A DNA stretch of 64,000 nt from NCBI GenBank assembly GCA_020736575.1, contig JAGPYM010000002.1, positions 1,302,001-1,366,000 on the forward strand, read 5' to 3'. The translations under genes and the position numbers were made by a program. This stretch comes from Thelonectria olida (lineage: Eukaryota > Ascomycota > Sordariomycetes > Hypocreales > Nectriaceae). The notes beneath the pieces were generated by a model, which had not been told where the DNA came from, did no database searches, and saw only the letters and a program-made list of their open reading frames with translations. Of this stretch, positions 1-11,597 are shown piece after piece (the stretch's first letter is position 1; every line of letters begins with the position of its first letter).

Positions 1-855
1 GCCAAGAACTGCCAGCTGGCGTGAATAATCCAGTTACCGATCAAGGGCATGAGAACAGCTCCAACAGGGTAGGCGATGACAAATACAACTGCCATGACGA
101 TGCCATGAGCATATGCTTTAGTATTGCTGGCTCCGTCTCCGTTGGACGTTACGCCACCGTTGTTGGAACCGGAGCCAGAGTTCGAGTCCGTATTATTGCC
201 GCTGCTAGAATCGCTAGTGAAGGGGTTTCCGCTAGTGCTGAAGCTCGCTTCGGAGAAGTCGACGTTGAAGCTATCATGGCCATCGTGCTCGTTGATCTCC
301 TCGGTAAGGCTCGTCGAGTCCAGAGAGTCACCCGACTTCCAAGCAGCGATCCAGGCGTTGGTGCCCGAAAGGTCTAGGGAAGAGCAGTCGCTGCATCGGA
401 TGTTGGCAACCATCTCGCTGTTGCTGACTCCTGAGCCATCAATCAGCTCGACGCCGCTGCTTGCTGAGTATTCAGGCTCGACATGGCCCCTTCCACTCCT
501 AGGACTCAGGGTGACGTTGCCGCTGCCGTCCTGATACATGACGAATATTTGGGCACCAGACATCCTGGACCCGATGCCGACAGCAACCCATTGGTAACTC
601 GTGGGAGCCTTGATCTGGAAGTAGACATCGCCGGACCCTGAACTCACGGCAGCTTCTGGGACGCCCCAGCGGTAGCAGACGTTGTCGGTGGGGCAGTACG
701 GAGTGGTGGTTGCGGATGCGCGCTGACTATCTACAAATCGAGGCCGTCAGCGACGAGGTTTTGGAAAGGCATTGGCGACAATGCAGGGGGGGAGCAGTTG
801 GAGTCTTACATAATAAGGCGGCGGCAGCAGCGAGTGTGCCAATGGCGGACTTCAT
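1..855 (-). CDS. Secreted DOMON (cellobiose-dehydrogenase-type cytochrome) plus cytochrome b561 protein, 5' part
   Basis: Partial gene entering from the left edge; exons complement(810..855) and complement(<1..730). Start ATG is at 855. The 79-nt intron 731..809 has a GTAAG donor and a TTGTAG acceptor. The product begins MKSAIGTLAAAAALL, a clear signal peptide. Next comes a CDH-like cytochrome domain containing YCPTDNVCYRWG, a Met heme-ligand candidate in GSRMSGAQIFVMY and a His candidate in RSGRGHVEP. A Ser/Asn/Gly-rich linker leads to the start of a b561 domain: YAHGIVMAVVFVIAYPVG with its heme-ligand His, then a second His in NWIIHASWQ at the edge. Family knowledge: such proteins carry a periplasm-facing heme domain on a transmembrane b561 and are thought to move electrons across the membrane. 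The physiological substrate cannot be told from sequence. The rest of the b561 domain lies outside the window. Confidence 0.85.
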
Positions 856-3407
856 CTTTGTTGTTTTAGGCTTGGCTCAAGTTGGAGAGGGTGGTTAGGG
901 AACCAAAGCGAGGCTGGGCATGCACGATGGATCAATGAAGGGCTCAATGAAGGCGACGGGAAGGGCCATATATGGTAATTGTTGATTTGGAGAAAGTTTG
1001 GGGGCGGCTACAGCGAACTAAGGTGCAGCGCAAGACGGAACAGGGGTTCATCGAAGAAGCATTCTAGCAGCAAGCCACTCTCGGAAGGTGTGCGAGGCCG
1101 AGACTAGCTTGGGGGATGATGTTTGGCGGCACCGTGATTCGACAAGACAGAAGAAGACAGGGCACACAATTGGAACAAAGCCAAGACGCCCGTGGGCGGG
1201 GAGGTGTCGTCAGCGTCTTGGTCTTGGCATATTATTAGGATGTGTGTCTTTGAGATGCCATCACGGCACACCAGCACACCAAGACGGGCACTGGGCGTCT
1301 GCGAGCTTGTAGGGGTGTGGAATAGGGTTTCAGCACACTGCCACATTTCAGGCTGGGGTTAGTTCTGTGTAAAAACGTCTAAAAACGTCTAAAAACGCCT
1401 GCGCCCGTGCCAGAGCGGTTGCGAAGCCGTCGACGAGGGCACTTCTCGGATGCTGCGTGCCGCTGCGGCGGTTGTGGTGTCTCATGTGAGATGCACAGCA
1501 GAGACGCCGTTTCTGGCGCTGACGGTTCGGGACCGCGCAGCCGGCGACGTGAGCTGGTCACTGCGATGCGCACTCGCAATCAAGCAGCGAGCACAGTATG
1601 TTGGTGAGACGGAGGGAGAGTGAGACTGAGGGCGCATCTGGCATGGATCCGTGGACAAAACAAGGGCGGCCGACCCAAGCAAGCTGCACCAGGAGCCTCG
1701 TGCAGTTGCACTGCCGCGCCCGAAAGATAAGCTTCTCAAGGGATCGCTGCCAGAACCAGAAGACCAGGTCATTAAACATTAATTATTGGGGAACCCGGCG
1801 ATCGCCAAATTTATTTCGCACATGCTCGGAGACCGGTACGCTCAATCATGCCGACACACAGCTAACTTTCCTACCGACGGACCATCTCGAGGGCCCATAT
1901 CGACGTGAATGCGTAGTCGCAACAGACTTTAGCCTTCTCGGCTCTGGGCATCCATCATCCATGCTTGGTACGACGTGACAAATCAATCAGGCCTGTCCGC
2001 CCCACGCAAACCCGAATATTGACAACTGTTGCACCATCTTCTCTCAGAGAGAGTCGAAACCACCTCGCTCACACAAGAGGCCTCCCCAGCCCGTCCAATA
2101 ACGCGGCGCCAATTTCCAAACGACCGAGGTCCAGACCCCCAGATCTCCAACGGCACGTACGTCAGCGCGTCCCCTTATCCATCAATCCATGACAGCGAGG
2201 CACCAGAGACTGTCTGTCTCCCACCGTGCAACCAATTCGGACATGTCAATTCGTCACCCACGTAACAGGAAAGCTTGGCGCTTCGTCTGTTGCAAGCCAT
2301 CCGCGTTTACCAAGCTGCACCTCACTTCGCAGATCGACAGCTGGTCTCACTCACAGTCCTCGTCCTGTCCTGTCCCACTGAGGCGTCGCTCCCGTGGATG
2401 GAACGCAGCGTGCAGATGCAATGGGACGACGATTGCGTAACCCTTTTTTTTTTTTTTTTTTCCTTTCTTTCTTGTCAAGACGGAGGTGTCATGCGTGAGG
2501 ACGGAGCCGCTGCCGTCGAAACTTGGCCACGGTCGAGTCGGGCTCGCTTGCTAATGGGAGTTGCGACTGATTAATTGTCAACGTTAGGGCTGATGATGGA
2601 TGAGATGAAGGGGACCCGTCACTCCCTCCTCCCCCAGTTTCGGCAATTGAACCGCTCGGCACCTGGCTCGCCCGAGGACGCTAAGCCCCAGGGAATTACG
2701 TTTGGTAAACAGGGGAAGAGCCTGCTGAATAGATGGAATCCATCTCCTACAGACTGCCAAGCCTCGTGTCCAGCGGACTTGTTTCCACAACAAGCACGCA
2801 TCCAGACGTTGTCGTTTTTTTACCTTTCAACTCCTTGTCCCTCGCGAAAAATGTCTATTTGGTCTTGGCTCTAACCCACCTGCATCACTCGCGCGCGCGC
2901 AACGGGGCAGATCTCATGGCCTCATCCAACCCCAGGTCCCCAAATCAGCCCAGCCCCAGGAGCTGACGTTGCCCTTCTTGCCCTTTGCACCACGTCGAGT
3001 TGACCCAGTTATTCGGTAATTGATTTTGTTCGTGCCTCTCTCCCCATGCTCACAATGTGCCCAATGAGACATGTCCGGGTTTTCTTGCTTCTCGTGTATT
3101 GCTTTATTCGCTCTGCGTTGACTACCTGCTCAAGCACATCTCCTCCATCATGCCAAGCCCGACTATCAAGACAATCCTTTCGAGTCGTCGTCACCACTGG
3201 TGCTGCCATGACTCCCCAGTAAGGAATGCAACGTCCAGGCCCGCCCCTGCGTCCGTACCATTGACCTGAGATAAACCCAAAGTCCCAAACCCATCCTTTC
3301 CTCCAAGCACAGCACTGTTTCTTTCGCTGCGCCCGTTTGCGCTCCATCGCAATCCCCGCCATCCAGGAAACACGACGTCTCCCGCCGCGAATGACGAGAC
3401 CCTCCAG
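856..3407. other. Intergenic region between the b561-type gene and the Psk1-like gene
   Basis: No coding region is supported in these 2.5 kb. All open frames lack family resemblance, and most begin with non-ATG codons. It should hold the promoter of the left gene and the 3' UTR of the kinase gene. Visible features are a 10-bp tandem repeat at 1371..1400 and an 18-nt T run at 2444..2461. Confidence 0.6.
1371..1400. repeat. Three tandem copies of the decamer aaaaacgtct
   Basis: The unit aaaaacgtct occurs three times head to tail; the last copy has one change (aaaaacgcct). It lies about 0.5 kb upstream of the secreted heme-protein gene. Role unknown; it could be a small satellite or repeated binding sites. 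Confidence 0.75.
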
Positions 3408-4943
3408 TCACATACCAGCCGCGAATGCGAAGCCCTGGTTCTCCAGGAGACTCGATGACGCAACGAAACTGAAGCCACCAAAGAGCTCATCCTTAGCAGG
3501 GCTTCGGGGCCACAGGTCCTTGCTTGTCATGACCGGGCTGATCGACAGGTCTGTGAATTCGGGCGCAAAGTTCTCGGCCAGTTCTGGGTCGGTAATCATG
3601 GGCTGAATCGGCGGTTCCAACTCGCGCGCGGCGAGCTTCTTCCAGTCGATCTTGCGGAAGAATCGATGCTTCTTCATAATCTGCAAATCCTTGGGCATCG
3701 TCGCACCCAGACGCTTGTTCGGATCCTTGCGCAGAAGCCTGGTGAGTAGGTCTTTGGCGTCCATGCTCAAGAAGTAAGGAAGCACCAGCTTCTGCTTGAC
3801 AATCTTCTCCTGAATTTTGGCGTGGTTGCCTCCGCGAAACGGTGGTGTTCCCGTCATAAGGTCGTAGCCAAGGGCTCCAAACGACCACCAGTCGACCGCT
3901 TTTCCATATCTCTTCCCGAGAACGACCTCGGGCGCCATGTATTCGACCGTGCCGAGCATCGAGTTGCAGCTCTCCGACTCGTCCACCGCGACCTTGGATA
4001 ATCCAAAGTCAGTTAGGAGCAGATGGCCTTCGGCATCCAGGAGACAATTTTCCGGCTTGAGGTCGCGGTAGACAACTCCCAGGTCGTTGTGAAGGTGTGA
4101 AATGGCAAGCACCATTTCGGCCATGTAAAAGGCAGCAACATCTTCCGAGAACATCTTCTCCGTGTTCAGATGAGTAAACAGTTCTCCTCCCTGTCCATAC
4201 TCAAGAATCAAGTAAAGCTTCTCGTGATCTTGAAAGGCGTAAAAGAGCTTGACCACGAAAGGGTGCCTGTTCACCGATTCGAGAATCTGCCGCTCAGTCT
4301 TTGTCTGTTCAACCAACTTCTTGTGGACGACTAGAGACGCCTTCTTCAACTGCTTTTGCGCGTAGAGCCGCCCAGTGGCGCGCTGCTTCACCAAAAGCAC
4401 TGTTCCGTATGTTCCCTTGCCGAGGCAGCGAAGTTGTTCAAAGTCTTCCGAAGTCATCTTACGATTCGGGTTCAAGCCGCCTTCGATGGGCTCCTTAAAC
4501 CCACAGCGTTCGCGAACACTCTCACTAGCAAAGTCATTCTCGAGGTTGACCTCGTAAGCCTCCGATCCATCACTCCCAGCCTCACTGCGAACGTCGTCGC
4601 GGCTCTGAGAGCGGCTGAGTAGGTGCTTATGGGCGTCAGGCCCGGTCCCTTGGTGGCTTCCAGAGCGGCTCATAGCGAAGCCAGGCGATGAAGTGCCATC
4701 AAGGCTCAAAGGCTCCAGCTGCAGGCGGAGCTTGGCGATTCCCGAAACAGCAGGAGAGCCGGTAGGGCGAATGGTTGGGCTGCAGTTGGCACTGATAACA
4801 TCGTTGATGAGCTTGCGCCCGGCGCGCGATGGCCTCTGGGGTGTAGTGTCTCCAGGACCGTGGTCGGAGTCTTCATCTCCAGATACAACGGGTGTGGTCT
4901 GAAAGCCACGGACGGTGACCGTGGCGGGGGCTGGGCTTATCAT
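3408..4943 (-). CDS. AGC-family S6-kinase-like protein kinase, Psk1 type
   Basis: Intronless, 511 aa. The start is taken at ATG 4943 (MISPAPATVTV), because the open frame above it has only a TTG. An N-terminal 165-residue disordered part rich in Ser/Pro precedes the kinase domain (about 168-428). The domain shows the glycine loop GKGTYG, K197 in YAQK, YRDLKPEN (D294), DFG at 312-314 and APE at 337-339. The AGC tail follows, with a turn-type SISP segment near 469 and a hydrophobic motif FGGFSF (S492). Family knowledge: S. pombe Psk1 and other S6 kinases are TORC1 effectors phosphorylated in the hydrophobic motif. The T-loop reads NSMLGT rather than the commoner TFCGT. Sch9 and Ypk paralogs lack this layout, so a Psk1/S6K assignment is preferred. 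Confidence 0.85.
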   Translation of the reverse strand: MISPAPATVTVRGFQTTPVVSGDEDSDHGPGDTTPQRPSRAGRKLINDVISANCSPTIRPTGSPAVSGIAKLRLQLEPLSLDGTSSPGFAMSRSGSHQGTGPDAHKHLLSRSQSRDDVRSEAGSDGSEAYEVNLENDFASESVRERCGFKEPIEGGLNPNRKMTSEDFEQLRCLGKGTYGTVLLVKQRATGRLYAQKQLKKASLVVHKKLVEQTKTERQILESVNRHPFVVKLFYAFQDHEKLYLILEYGQGGELFTHLNTEKMFSEDVAAFYMAEMVLAISHLHNDLGVVYRDLKPENCLLDAEGHLLLTDFGLSKVAVDESESCNSMLGTVEYMAPEVVLGKRYGKAVDWWSFGALGYDLMTGTPPFRGGNHAKIQEKIVKQKLVLPYFLSMDAKDLLTRLLRKDPNKRLGATMPKDLQIMKKHRFFRKIDWKKLAARELEPPIQPMITDPELAENFAPEFTDLSISPVMTSKDLWPRSPAKDELFGGFSFVASSSLLENQGFAFAAGM

Positions 4944-6741
4944 GGTCGACGTTTCGGTTGGTGAAGAAATAATAAGGGAATAGTAAAATTGGTTGGCTCG
5001 ATCAACCAAGAACAACTAGAACTCTCACACACTCGTCGTTAAATGTGTCACAGGGCTGAGGTTGTCGCCGTTCAAGGGGAGCCTCGTCGTCGCTCCGGAT
5101 CAGCGCGGGGCACGGATTCGAAGGGTCGCAGGGTTTCGTGGAAGCTCGCAACACGCATCTGGTAGCGAAAGAAAGAATGGCGGACGTTGGCGGGTTTTGC
5201 TATATGCATTTGGTGTCTCTAACAGTTCGGGGGTGAGATTGATATGGGAGGTTGTTGTTCACCAAGAGGTGTAAGGAGAAAGAAAGGGAAAAAGGGAGTT
5301 CAAACCGGTTTGGTGCAGGCATGGCCGAGACATTTTAACAAAAAAAAAAGTTGGTGGCCTGTCAATCCTCAAAAGCCCCAGCCAGTTAGAGTGCCAGCGG
5401 CCGTAGGCACCTAAACTCGGGCTTCCCTAACTGGCTGTGGCGCCCTGCACTATTGACGCCAGCTCGCCCAGGCGCTACAACACGATTCTCCCCGCTGACA
5501 ACCCCTTGAAAAGGACTCGCCTTGCCCGTTCAGCCCGTGTCAAGACGCGGGGGCATGGATTAAATGGATTTTCTTAGTCGTCCCACCCCCGACCAGCCGT
5601 TCGGGATCGGACGGCTGCTAGGCAATGAGTGGTTCCCCTGGTCCTTCCTCATTCTTTTCATCAAAGAAACCTGGAATCTGCACGTAAAATATTGACAAGG
5701 AAGGGGCAAGGCACAGTCCAGGCACAAGCCCGACATGGCGTTTACCTTTGATGAGGTTGATGCAAAGGCCACCTTTTGGTTTCGGCGTTTGATCAATGTT
5801 ACTTCGTAATGCCAACACAAACGCACAGGAGACTCGACATGACAGTAATCAATGACAGCAATGCGCTCAGCGAGGTGGGCAGACGTTACCCGCTTAATAA
5901 CGAGACTCCGGTCGCATCATCTTGGGTGGGTAGGCTGCACCTGAGAGCCTCAAAGAGTCTGAAGACCTGACATCACCAAAAGATAACGAGAGGCGTAGAG
6001 GGATACGGCCCAAGGCAAACACAGGTTGTATACCTGTTGCAAAAGTCAGGTGCCCACCTGCAGAGCTCACCTGCCCTTCTACTGACTCCCAGAATACCTC
6101 CTTTCACATGGAACCTAAAGGCTCCATCCCAACCTGACATCACCAATAAGCTGACGTGCAGGGAGCATGCGGCGATCGGCGGGCAGCCACAGGATGGCGG
6201 CGCCGCCCCGATCCAGCGGCCATGTCCGTTAATAAAGCCCACTAGGGAGTACCTAATTAATGGACGGAAAGGAACTTGAAGTCAGAACGAATACAATATG
6301 AAGAAAAGAGAGGGACCAAAGTGAACGTGTAACAGTCTCAGTATATTAAAAAAAAAAAAAAAAAAAAATCAAGCTAAATTCAACCACCTACTGGTTAAAC
6401 CAGCTGTCCTTACCTGACATTTATCAAAAATCAAATTGCTTGCTTTCATTCGCATGTGGCTGAGATAGCATGGAGGGCGCAGATGTTGGGCGGACAATTC
6501 CAAGCGCACGTCGGCAAAACTAAGCACCGTCGCCGAGAAAACTCACGCCCGCCTCAGCCACAAAGAGCTGAGGCTGCAGCTCCATTGCAAGGCTACGTTT
6601 TCCAGAATCCTCAATCGCAAAACAGTTCACAGCGTCCTAACTATTCGCCCTCCGATTCCGTCCTTCGCCTCATCTCACTTTCCTATCGCAAAGCCTCACA
6701 TTCCTCATTCAAGCCGGCTTGTGCCTTGCCCAACCGCCAAG
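4944..6741. other. Divergent promoter region between psk1-like and prp4-like genes
   Basis: No gene was recognised in 1.8 kb. It separates two divergently transcribed genes and so holds both promoters and leaders. It contains A runs at 5340..5349 and 6348..6368 and the pyrimidine-rich leader just before the Prp4 start. Open frames here show no family features. Confidence 0.6.
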
Positions 6742-8298
6742 ATGATGCACCCATCGCGGCAGGCCTATGTAGAGGAGGCCGACGCCATGGAAGGCATCGC
6801 CTTGGAGGATCTCCCTGAGGATCTGGATTACGATGTTACCATGGGCGCCGGCGTAGCCCCCGAAAAGGCATCCGCGATTCTCGGCCAAATGAACCGCAAG
6901 AGACTTGCCGCCACCATCGCCGTGCCTACCGACGATGGCCGAGTACGCGCAAAACTCAGAGAAATGGGCGAGCCCGTAACACTCTTCGGAGAAGGTCTTG
7001 TGGATCGCCGAGATCGTCTACGCGAGCTCTTGACTATCCAGGTAGAGATGAATGGGCTCGAAAACGGCGACATCACCATGGAAGACGCGCCCGAGGAGGA
7101 AGCAGAAGAACAAGAGGAGGAGTTCTACTCGCGGGGTGGACCTGAACTGCTGAAGGCTCGAATCAACATTGCCAACTTTTCACTACCCCGAGCGAAGCGA
7201 AGAACCAAATTTCAAAAGGCCGAGTCCACGATTCCCTTGCGAACCCACGTCAAGTTCAGAAAACAGATCAAAGAGAGGTTAAGCGCGTTTGAGCTCCAGG
7301 GCAGTCAGACTGTTGGTGAAAGGCATATCAGTATGACTAGAATATCCCCCAACGGAGGGATCGTGGCCGTGGGCAACTGGGGTGGTCAAGTCAAGTTGAT
7401 CGAAATACCAAACTTGAACGAGACGAAGACTTTTCGTGGACACACCAACAAGATCAGTGGTTTGTCTTGGTTCCCTAACGCTACAATTCCTGAAAAGGGT
7501 GTCTCTCCAGACTCAGTGAACCTGGCTTCTGGCGGCGCTGAGGGCCTTGTCCATCTGTGGTCATTAAACAAAGACACCCCGCTATCCACTCTACAAGGCC
7601 ACTCACAGCGAGTTTGCCGCATTGAGTTTCACCCTTCAGGGCGTTTTATTGCCTCAGCATCAGAAGACACATCATGGCGCCTCTGGGATGTGGAGTCGAC
7701 GTCGGAAGTCCTCCTCCAAGAGGGACACTCCCGAGGTGTCTATGCTATCAGTTTCAATACCGATGGCTCTTTGTTGGCGAGTGGCGGCCTGGACAGCATC
7801 GGCAGAATTTGGGATTTGAGATCCGGGCGAACAGTCATGATCTTGGATGGTCACCAGGATGGTCACATCAAGCCTATACATGCTCTTGATTGGAGCTCAG
7901 ATGGACACCGAGTTTTGTCCGGATCTGCTGATGGCTGGATCAAGTGTTGGGACGTCCGAAAAGTACAGAGGACTGGTGGAATTGGTGCTCACACAAGCGC
8001 AGTGTCAGACATGCGCTGGTTCAAAGGCTCGGACGACCCAATCGAAGGCAACCCTCCGGGTGTCGATGAGAAGGGTGCCCAGCAGCCCAAGAAGTCAGGT
8101 ACCTTTTTCGTGTCAAGCGGGTTTGACAAGAACGTCAAGATCTTCTCGGCAGACGACTGGACATTAGTGCAAACCCTCAGCGGCCACACGGGGCCAGTCG
8201 CCAGCGTCGATTATAGCAGGGATGGAAAATGGATTGTAAGTGGAGGGCATGACCGAACGGTCAAACTCTGGGGCCGCAATGACGGCGAAGGTATCTAA
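6742..8298 (+). CDS. prp4: U4/U6 small nuclear ribonucleoprotein Prp4 (WD40)
   Basis: Intronless, 518 aa. The start is ATG 6742 (MMHPSRQ) in good context; the frame upstream begins only with GTG. Residues about 45-95 form the PRP4/SFM domain ([18 protein letters not shown], then [17 protein letters not shown] and RRDRLRELL). An acidic spacer and a basic segment are followed by seven WD40 blades, with GH...WD repeats such as [36 protein letters not shown] and [12 protein letters not shown]. Family knowledge: Prp4 (human PRPF4) is a core protein of the U4/U6 di-snRNP and tri-snRNP, needed for spliceosome assembly in the nucleus. This is the WD40 protein, not the unrelated S. pombe kinase called Prp4. 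Divergent from the psk1-like gene. Confidence 0.93.
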   Translation: MMHPSRQAYVEEADAMEGIALEDLPEDLDYDVTMGAGVAPEKASAILGQMNRKRLAATIAVPTDDGRVRAKLREMGEPVTLFGEGLVDRRDRLRELLTIQVEMNGLENGDITMEDAPEEEAEEQEEEFYSRGGPELLKARINIANFSLPRAKRRTKFQKAESTIPLRTHVKFRKQIKERLSAFELQGSQTVGERHISMTRISPNGGIVAVGNWGGQVKLIEIPNLNETKTFRGHTNKISGLSWFPNATIPEKGVSPDSVNLASGGAEGLVHLWSLNKDTPLSTLQGHSQRVCRIEFHPSGRFIASASEDTSWRLWDVESTSEVLLQEGHSRGVYAISFNTDGSLLASGGLDSIGRIWDLRSGRTVMILDGHQDGHIKPIHALDWSSDGHRVLSGSADGWIKCWDVRKVQRTGGIGAHTSAVSDMRWFKGSDDPIEGNPPGVDEKGAQQPKKSGTFFVSSGFDKNVKIFSADDWTLVQTLSGHTGPVASVDYSRDGKWIVSGGHDRTVKLWGRNDGEGI

Positions 8299-8866
8299 GC
8301 AAAAGGATAGATTCTGTGAGCATACTAATATGGATTACTCTGAGATACCCTTGGCTACACGGATACTTTTACAAACATTAGGTATGTAATGACGATCAAC
8401 ACTGTCGTGTTTTGGAGCGTTGCGTTTGGCACTCACTACCTCCGTCAGCTTGGAACATGCCGTACCTGGGAGACGTTGGTCTAGCGATTAGGCTTTACCA
8501 CGGTAGTCTCTTACCGCATGATTAATGGCATTTTTAAACACAGCATCTCTTATGAACCAGCCTGTGCAAAGCGCTCGTAGGCCATTCATTTATCTTCTTT
8601 ACATTCCTCACATTTCCCATGATACAACAAAGGTTGGCGAAGTTGGGTCACACCCACTTTCCGATTGTTTGGTCATGTGACTATCCGATTAGATAACAAG
8701 TTTGTAGGGCCCCTGTCTCAACCTCGCCTCCAGCTGGAGACAAAGGCCATAAGTTTCTCAGTTCCCCATCTCTTGTGACGTCGCCCTCTTCTTTCCGAAA
8801 CTTCTCTCGTGCCGAAACGCCGTCGCATTACATCTTCATCGCGAACCCGACGCAAATCCGCCGGTC
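8299..8866. other. Intergenic spacer between prp4 and the cyclin gene
   Basis: The two flanking genes run in the same direction. The region should hold the prp4 3' end and the cyclin promoter, with a C/T-rich leader near 8780-8860. A near-palindromic GTCATGTGAC sits near 8670. No further gene seen. Confidence 0.5.
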
Positions 8867-10293
8867 ATGGCGAGTATCGATCGTTATCGGCCTCCCAGGG
8901 AAGGCTACCAACCTCCCATACCTCCGTCTGCGCGACCTGACCGCGATTCCCGTTCAAGATCCCCTCGCCGCCGCGACGCTGTCCCGCCCGCCGTCCCAAC
9001 TCCTCCGCAACACTCCACGCGCACATACCCTCCGCGACCATCACAGGGTCGCAGCAGTCAGGCCTCGCCAAATCAGTCCGGAGCGCAAACACCCATGCCC
9101 AGTTCGAACCAATGGGCTTTCACATCCGACGAAACGCGCAGCACACCCTCCATCATTGATGGTATCAGCCCGACCGAAGAGAGGATGCGTCGCGCCAAAG
9201 GCGTCAACTTCATATACCAAACCGGCGTCATGCTTGACCTCCCTCAGATCACTCTCTGGGTTGCAGGCGTCTTCTTCCACAGGTTCTACCAGCGGTACAG
9301 CATGGTAGCAGAACTTCAAAAGGGGGGCATACACCATTATGTAAGTCAAACTCAACATTAAGGCCGATTTTCAGTCCTCTCAAATGAAGGGCTTTTTCCC
9401 CATTTTGCAAGGCTAGGGTCTCTCGCAAGCAGGTCCTAACAAGCTCCTCGCAGAATATCGCGGCCACCGCCCTCTTCTTGGCCAACAAGGTGGAAGAGAA
9501 CTGCCGTAAAACGAAAGATATTATCATTGCAGTTGCCAAGGTCGCTCAAAAGAATGCCAAGCTTGTTATCGATGAACAGAGTAAGGAATATTGGCGGTGG
9601 AGAGACAGCATTCTTACCTACGAAGAAGTCATGCTGGAACAGCTGACATTCGACCTGATGATCGACAATCCGTACCACCACCTTTTTGAGCTGCTAGGCA
9701 AGCTTGATATTGTGCATAACAAGGAGTTACGCCAAAATGCGTGGGCTTTCTGCAACGATGCCTGCCTGACTTCGATACCACTTCTGATCGAAGCCAAAGA
9801 TGTAGCCATTGCGGCAATCTTCTTTGGGAGTTTGCATACCCGGACTCAAATCGACGATGTCAACGGGGAACCCTGGTGGAAGTATCTGAAGGGCGACGAA
9901 AGTCGATGCTGTCAGGCCATCGAGGTGATGCGAGTGTTTTACACGGAGAATCCCCTCCGAAAGCAGAACCCGTCACTTCCCTCTCCAGCTTTGTACCTCG
10001 AAAATACTAGGAGACGGGGCGATACGCTACTGAGCCAACCAGACACGCAGTCATCGACTAACGGTACTCCGAATGAGGCGCTTGATCGAGCCAGTCGTAC
10101 TCCCCCTCGTATCAAGGTAAATGGTACCGACCAGAATGGTGATGCGGAGGATCATAGCCAGGAGACAAGGGATCGCTCAACTCAATCTCCCTTGAAGCGT
10201 AAGAGCTTAGAAGAAGGTGAGGCGGATGAAAGCGGCAGGTCTGAGAAACGAGCTCGGATTTCGGAGGATGAGGGAGAGCTCATCGAGGACTGA
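8867..10293 (+). CDS. Cyclin T/K-type cyclin, Pch1-like (CDK9 partner)
   Basis: Two exons, 8867..9340 and 9454..10293, 437 aa. The 113-nt intron has a GTAAGT donor, a CCTAAC branch point near 9436 and a CGCAG acceptor. The join gives HHYNIAATALFLANKVEENCRKT, which fits the first cyclin fold exactly. A proline/arginine-rich N-terminus (1-100, with RSRSPRRR) is followed by the first cyclin box (about 105-210) and a second one (KDVAIAAIFFGSLHTRT, WWKYLKGDE). The tail is disordered with KRK basic stretches and an acidic end, suggesting a nuclear protein. Family knowledge: S. pombe Pch1 with Cdk9 forms P-TEFb, which phosphorylates the Pol II CTD and Spt5. Ctk2-type or cyclin-K-type function is the alternative. 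Confidence 0.85.
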
Positions 10294-10592
10294 AGCGGTA
10301 AAATGAACACTGTACTGGTATCAGACGGCAGGCGTTGGGTTTCTCACTTTATTCATGTGTACGAGGATGGAACAGGGAATTCGCATGGCTCTAGCCAGGG
10401 TGTCTATTACGACAAAGGGGCGGCACCCACGGATACGGCGTTTGGATACGGGGGCAGACGCACGCAGCGACTCAAGATTACTTTCTATTTCAGGCTTTTT
10501 ACTCAGATCAGCAGAGCAGTATTATTCCCTCAATGAGTTGCCATAGGATGGACTACACTGGACTGAATGTTACAGAGGAGCAGATCATATCA

Positions 10593-11597
10593 TTATTTGT
10601 CCTTGTTCTTACTTTGCAAGTCAAACCTGTTCTTCAGCCAGCCTCGAAAGCCACTTCTCAGTCGTCGACCATAACTCCACGTCTCATTCCTAGTCGTTGC
10701 AGGAAATGATGCTACGGTAGGACTCCCTTGTGTCGGTTTATCAGCACTCCCAGATGGCGGTTCCGGCCGATTCGGCGCTCCATTGTCAACTCCTATCGGT
10801 GAGGATGCGATCCGTCTGGCCTTCATTGTAGGAGCCGAAGGGCCTTGCGTATTAGTGATCCGTCTCTGCCGTGGCTGTGGTCCCCAGCTACGAAGCTGTC
10901 TCTTCCGTTGTCGCCGGGGCAGCTGAGAACCGGACGACACGAAACGTTCCCACTGCTGTCTTTCCAGGAGCTTATATGCCTCCCGTCGTTCCCTCGTCTT
11001 CATGGCGGGAGTTTCATTTTCCACAGAAGTTTCCATTTCCGCATGTTGAGAGAATTGAACGTGGGACTTGGCCTGGGCATGGGGCCCAGTCGGCGTCTTG
11101 TGTTTAGTCAATTTCACTTGCTTCTGCTCCCATTTCCGCTCTCGCTCTTGGTCAAGCCAGAGCTTGTATTCCGCCTCACGCTCCCGTTTGCGCTGTCGTC
11201 GCGGCAGTTGGGGGCCCGAGGATGAGAAAAGATCCCATTGTTGACGTTCCAGCATCTTGTACGCCTCCCATGGCTCCATGTCTGTCGCGACTGGTCTCTC
11301 TTTGTCCGCGTATTGAGAGATCCGGGCACGGGATTTAGCCAAAGCCTTGGTCATGGTTATTTGCTGCTGTTCCCATTTCTGATGTCGCTCCCGCTCTCGC
11401 TCCTGCTCGAGCCATAACTTATATGACTCCCTCCGCTCATGGTTGCGCTGTGTTCTGCGTGTCTGTGGGCCGGATGTTCTGAACAACTCCCTTTGCCTCT
11501 CCGCTATCAGGACGAACGTAAGCCTACGTTGGAATGTAGGGCTTTCTGTAGATGGCGGAGCATTTGCGTAGCTTTGGAGGTCTTGGTGTTGCTTCAT
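10593..11597 (-). CDS. Highly charged hypothetical protein with three internal repeats
   Basis: Intronless frame of 334 codons starting at ATG 11597 and converging on the cyclin gene. No known domain is recognised. The protein is rich in Arg, Glu, Gln and Lys and contains a repeated module. The core reads E-R-Q-x-x-x-F-x-S-S-G-x-Q-x-x-R-R-x-Q-R, followed in the first two copies by a segment of type YKLWL(E/D)QERER. Copies begin near residues 33, 117 and 212. The spacers ending copies 1 and 2 also match each other (SQYADKE..., SQHAEME..., then EAYK(M/L)LERQQW). Long helices or a coiled coil are likely. The C-terminal third is basic and disordered. Coding status rests on the protein-level repeats and a clean ATG; expression and homologs are unknown. 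Confidence 0.6.
   Translation of the reverse strand: MKQHQDLQSYANAPPSTESPTFQRRLTFVLIAERQRELFRTSGPQTRRTQRNHERRESYKLWLEQERERERHQKWEQQQITMTKALAKSRARISQYADKERPVATDMEPWEAYKMLERQQWDLFSSSGPQLPRRQRKREREAEYKLWLDQERERKWEQKQVKLTKHKTPTGPHAQAKSHVQFSQHAEMETSVENETPAMKTRERREAYKLLERQQWERFVSSGSQLPRRQRKRQLRSWGPQPRQRRITNTQGPSAPTMKARRIASSPIGVDNGAPNRPEPPSGSADKPTQGSPTVASFPATTRNETWSYGRRLRSGFRGWLKNRFDLQSKNKDK
10895..11501 (-). repeat. Three-copy coding repeat inside the charged protein
   Basis: Protein-level repeat of roughly 84-95 residues. Unit starts are at about 11501, 11249 and 10964, read on the minus strand. The third unit is cut short after about 24 residues (SSGSQLPRRQRKR). Units are diverged at the DNA level, so the duplication is not recent. 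Confidence 0.7.

Noticed and set aside
4944..5015. 24-residue extension of the Psk1-like kinase
   Set aside because: The upstream codon is TTG, not ATG. The first ATG at 4943 gives a normal N-terminus.
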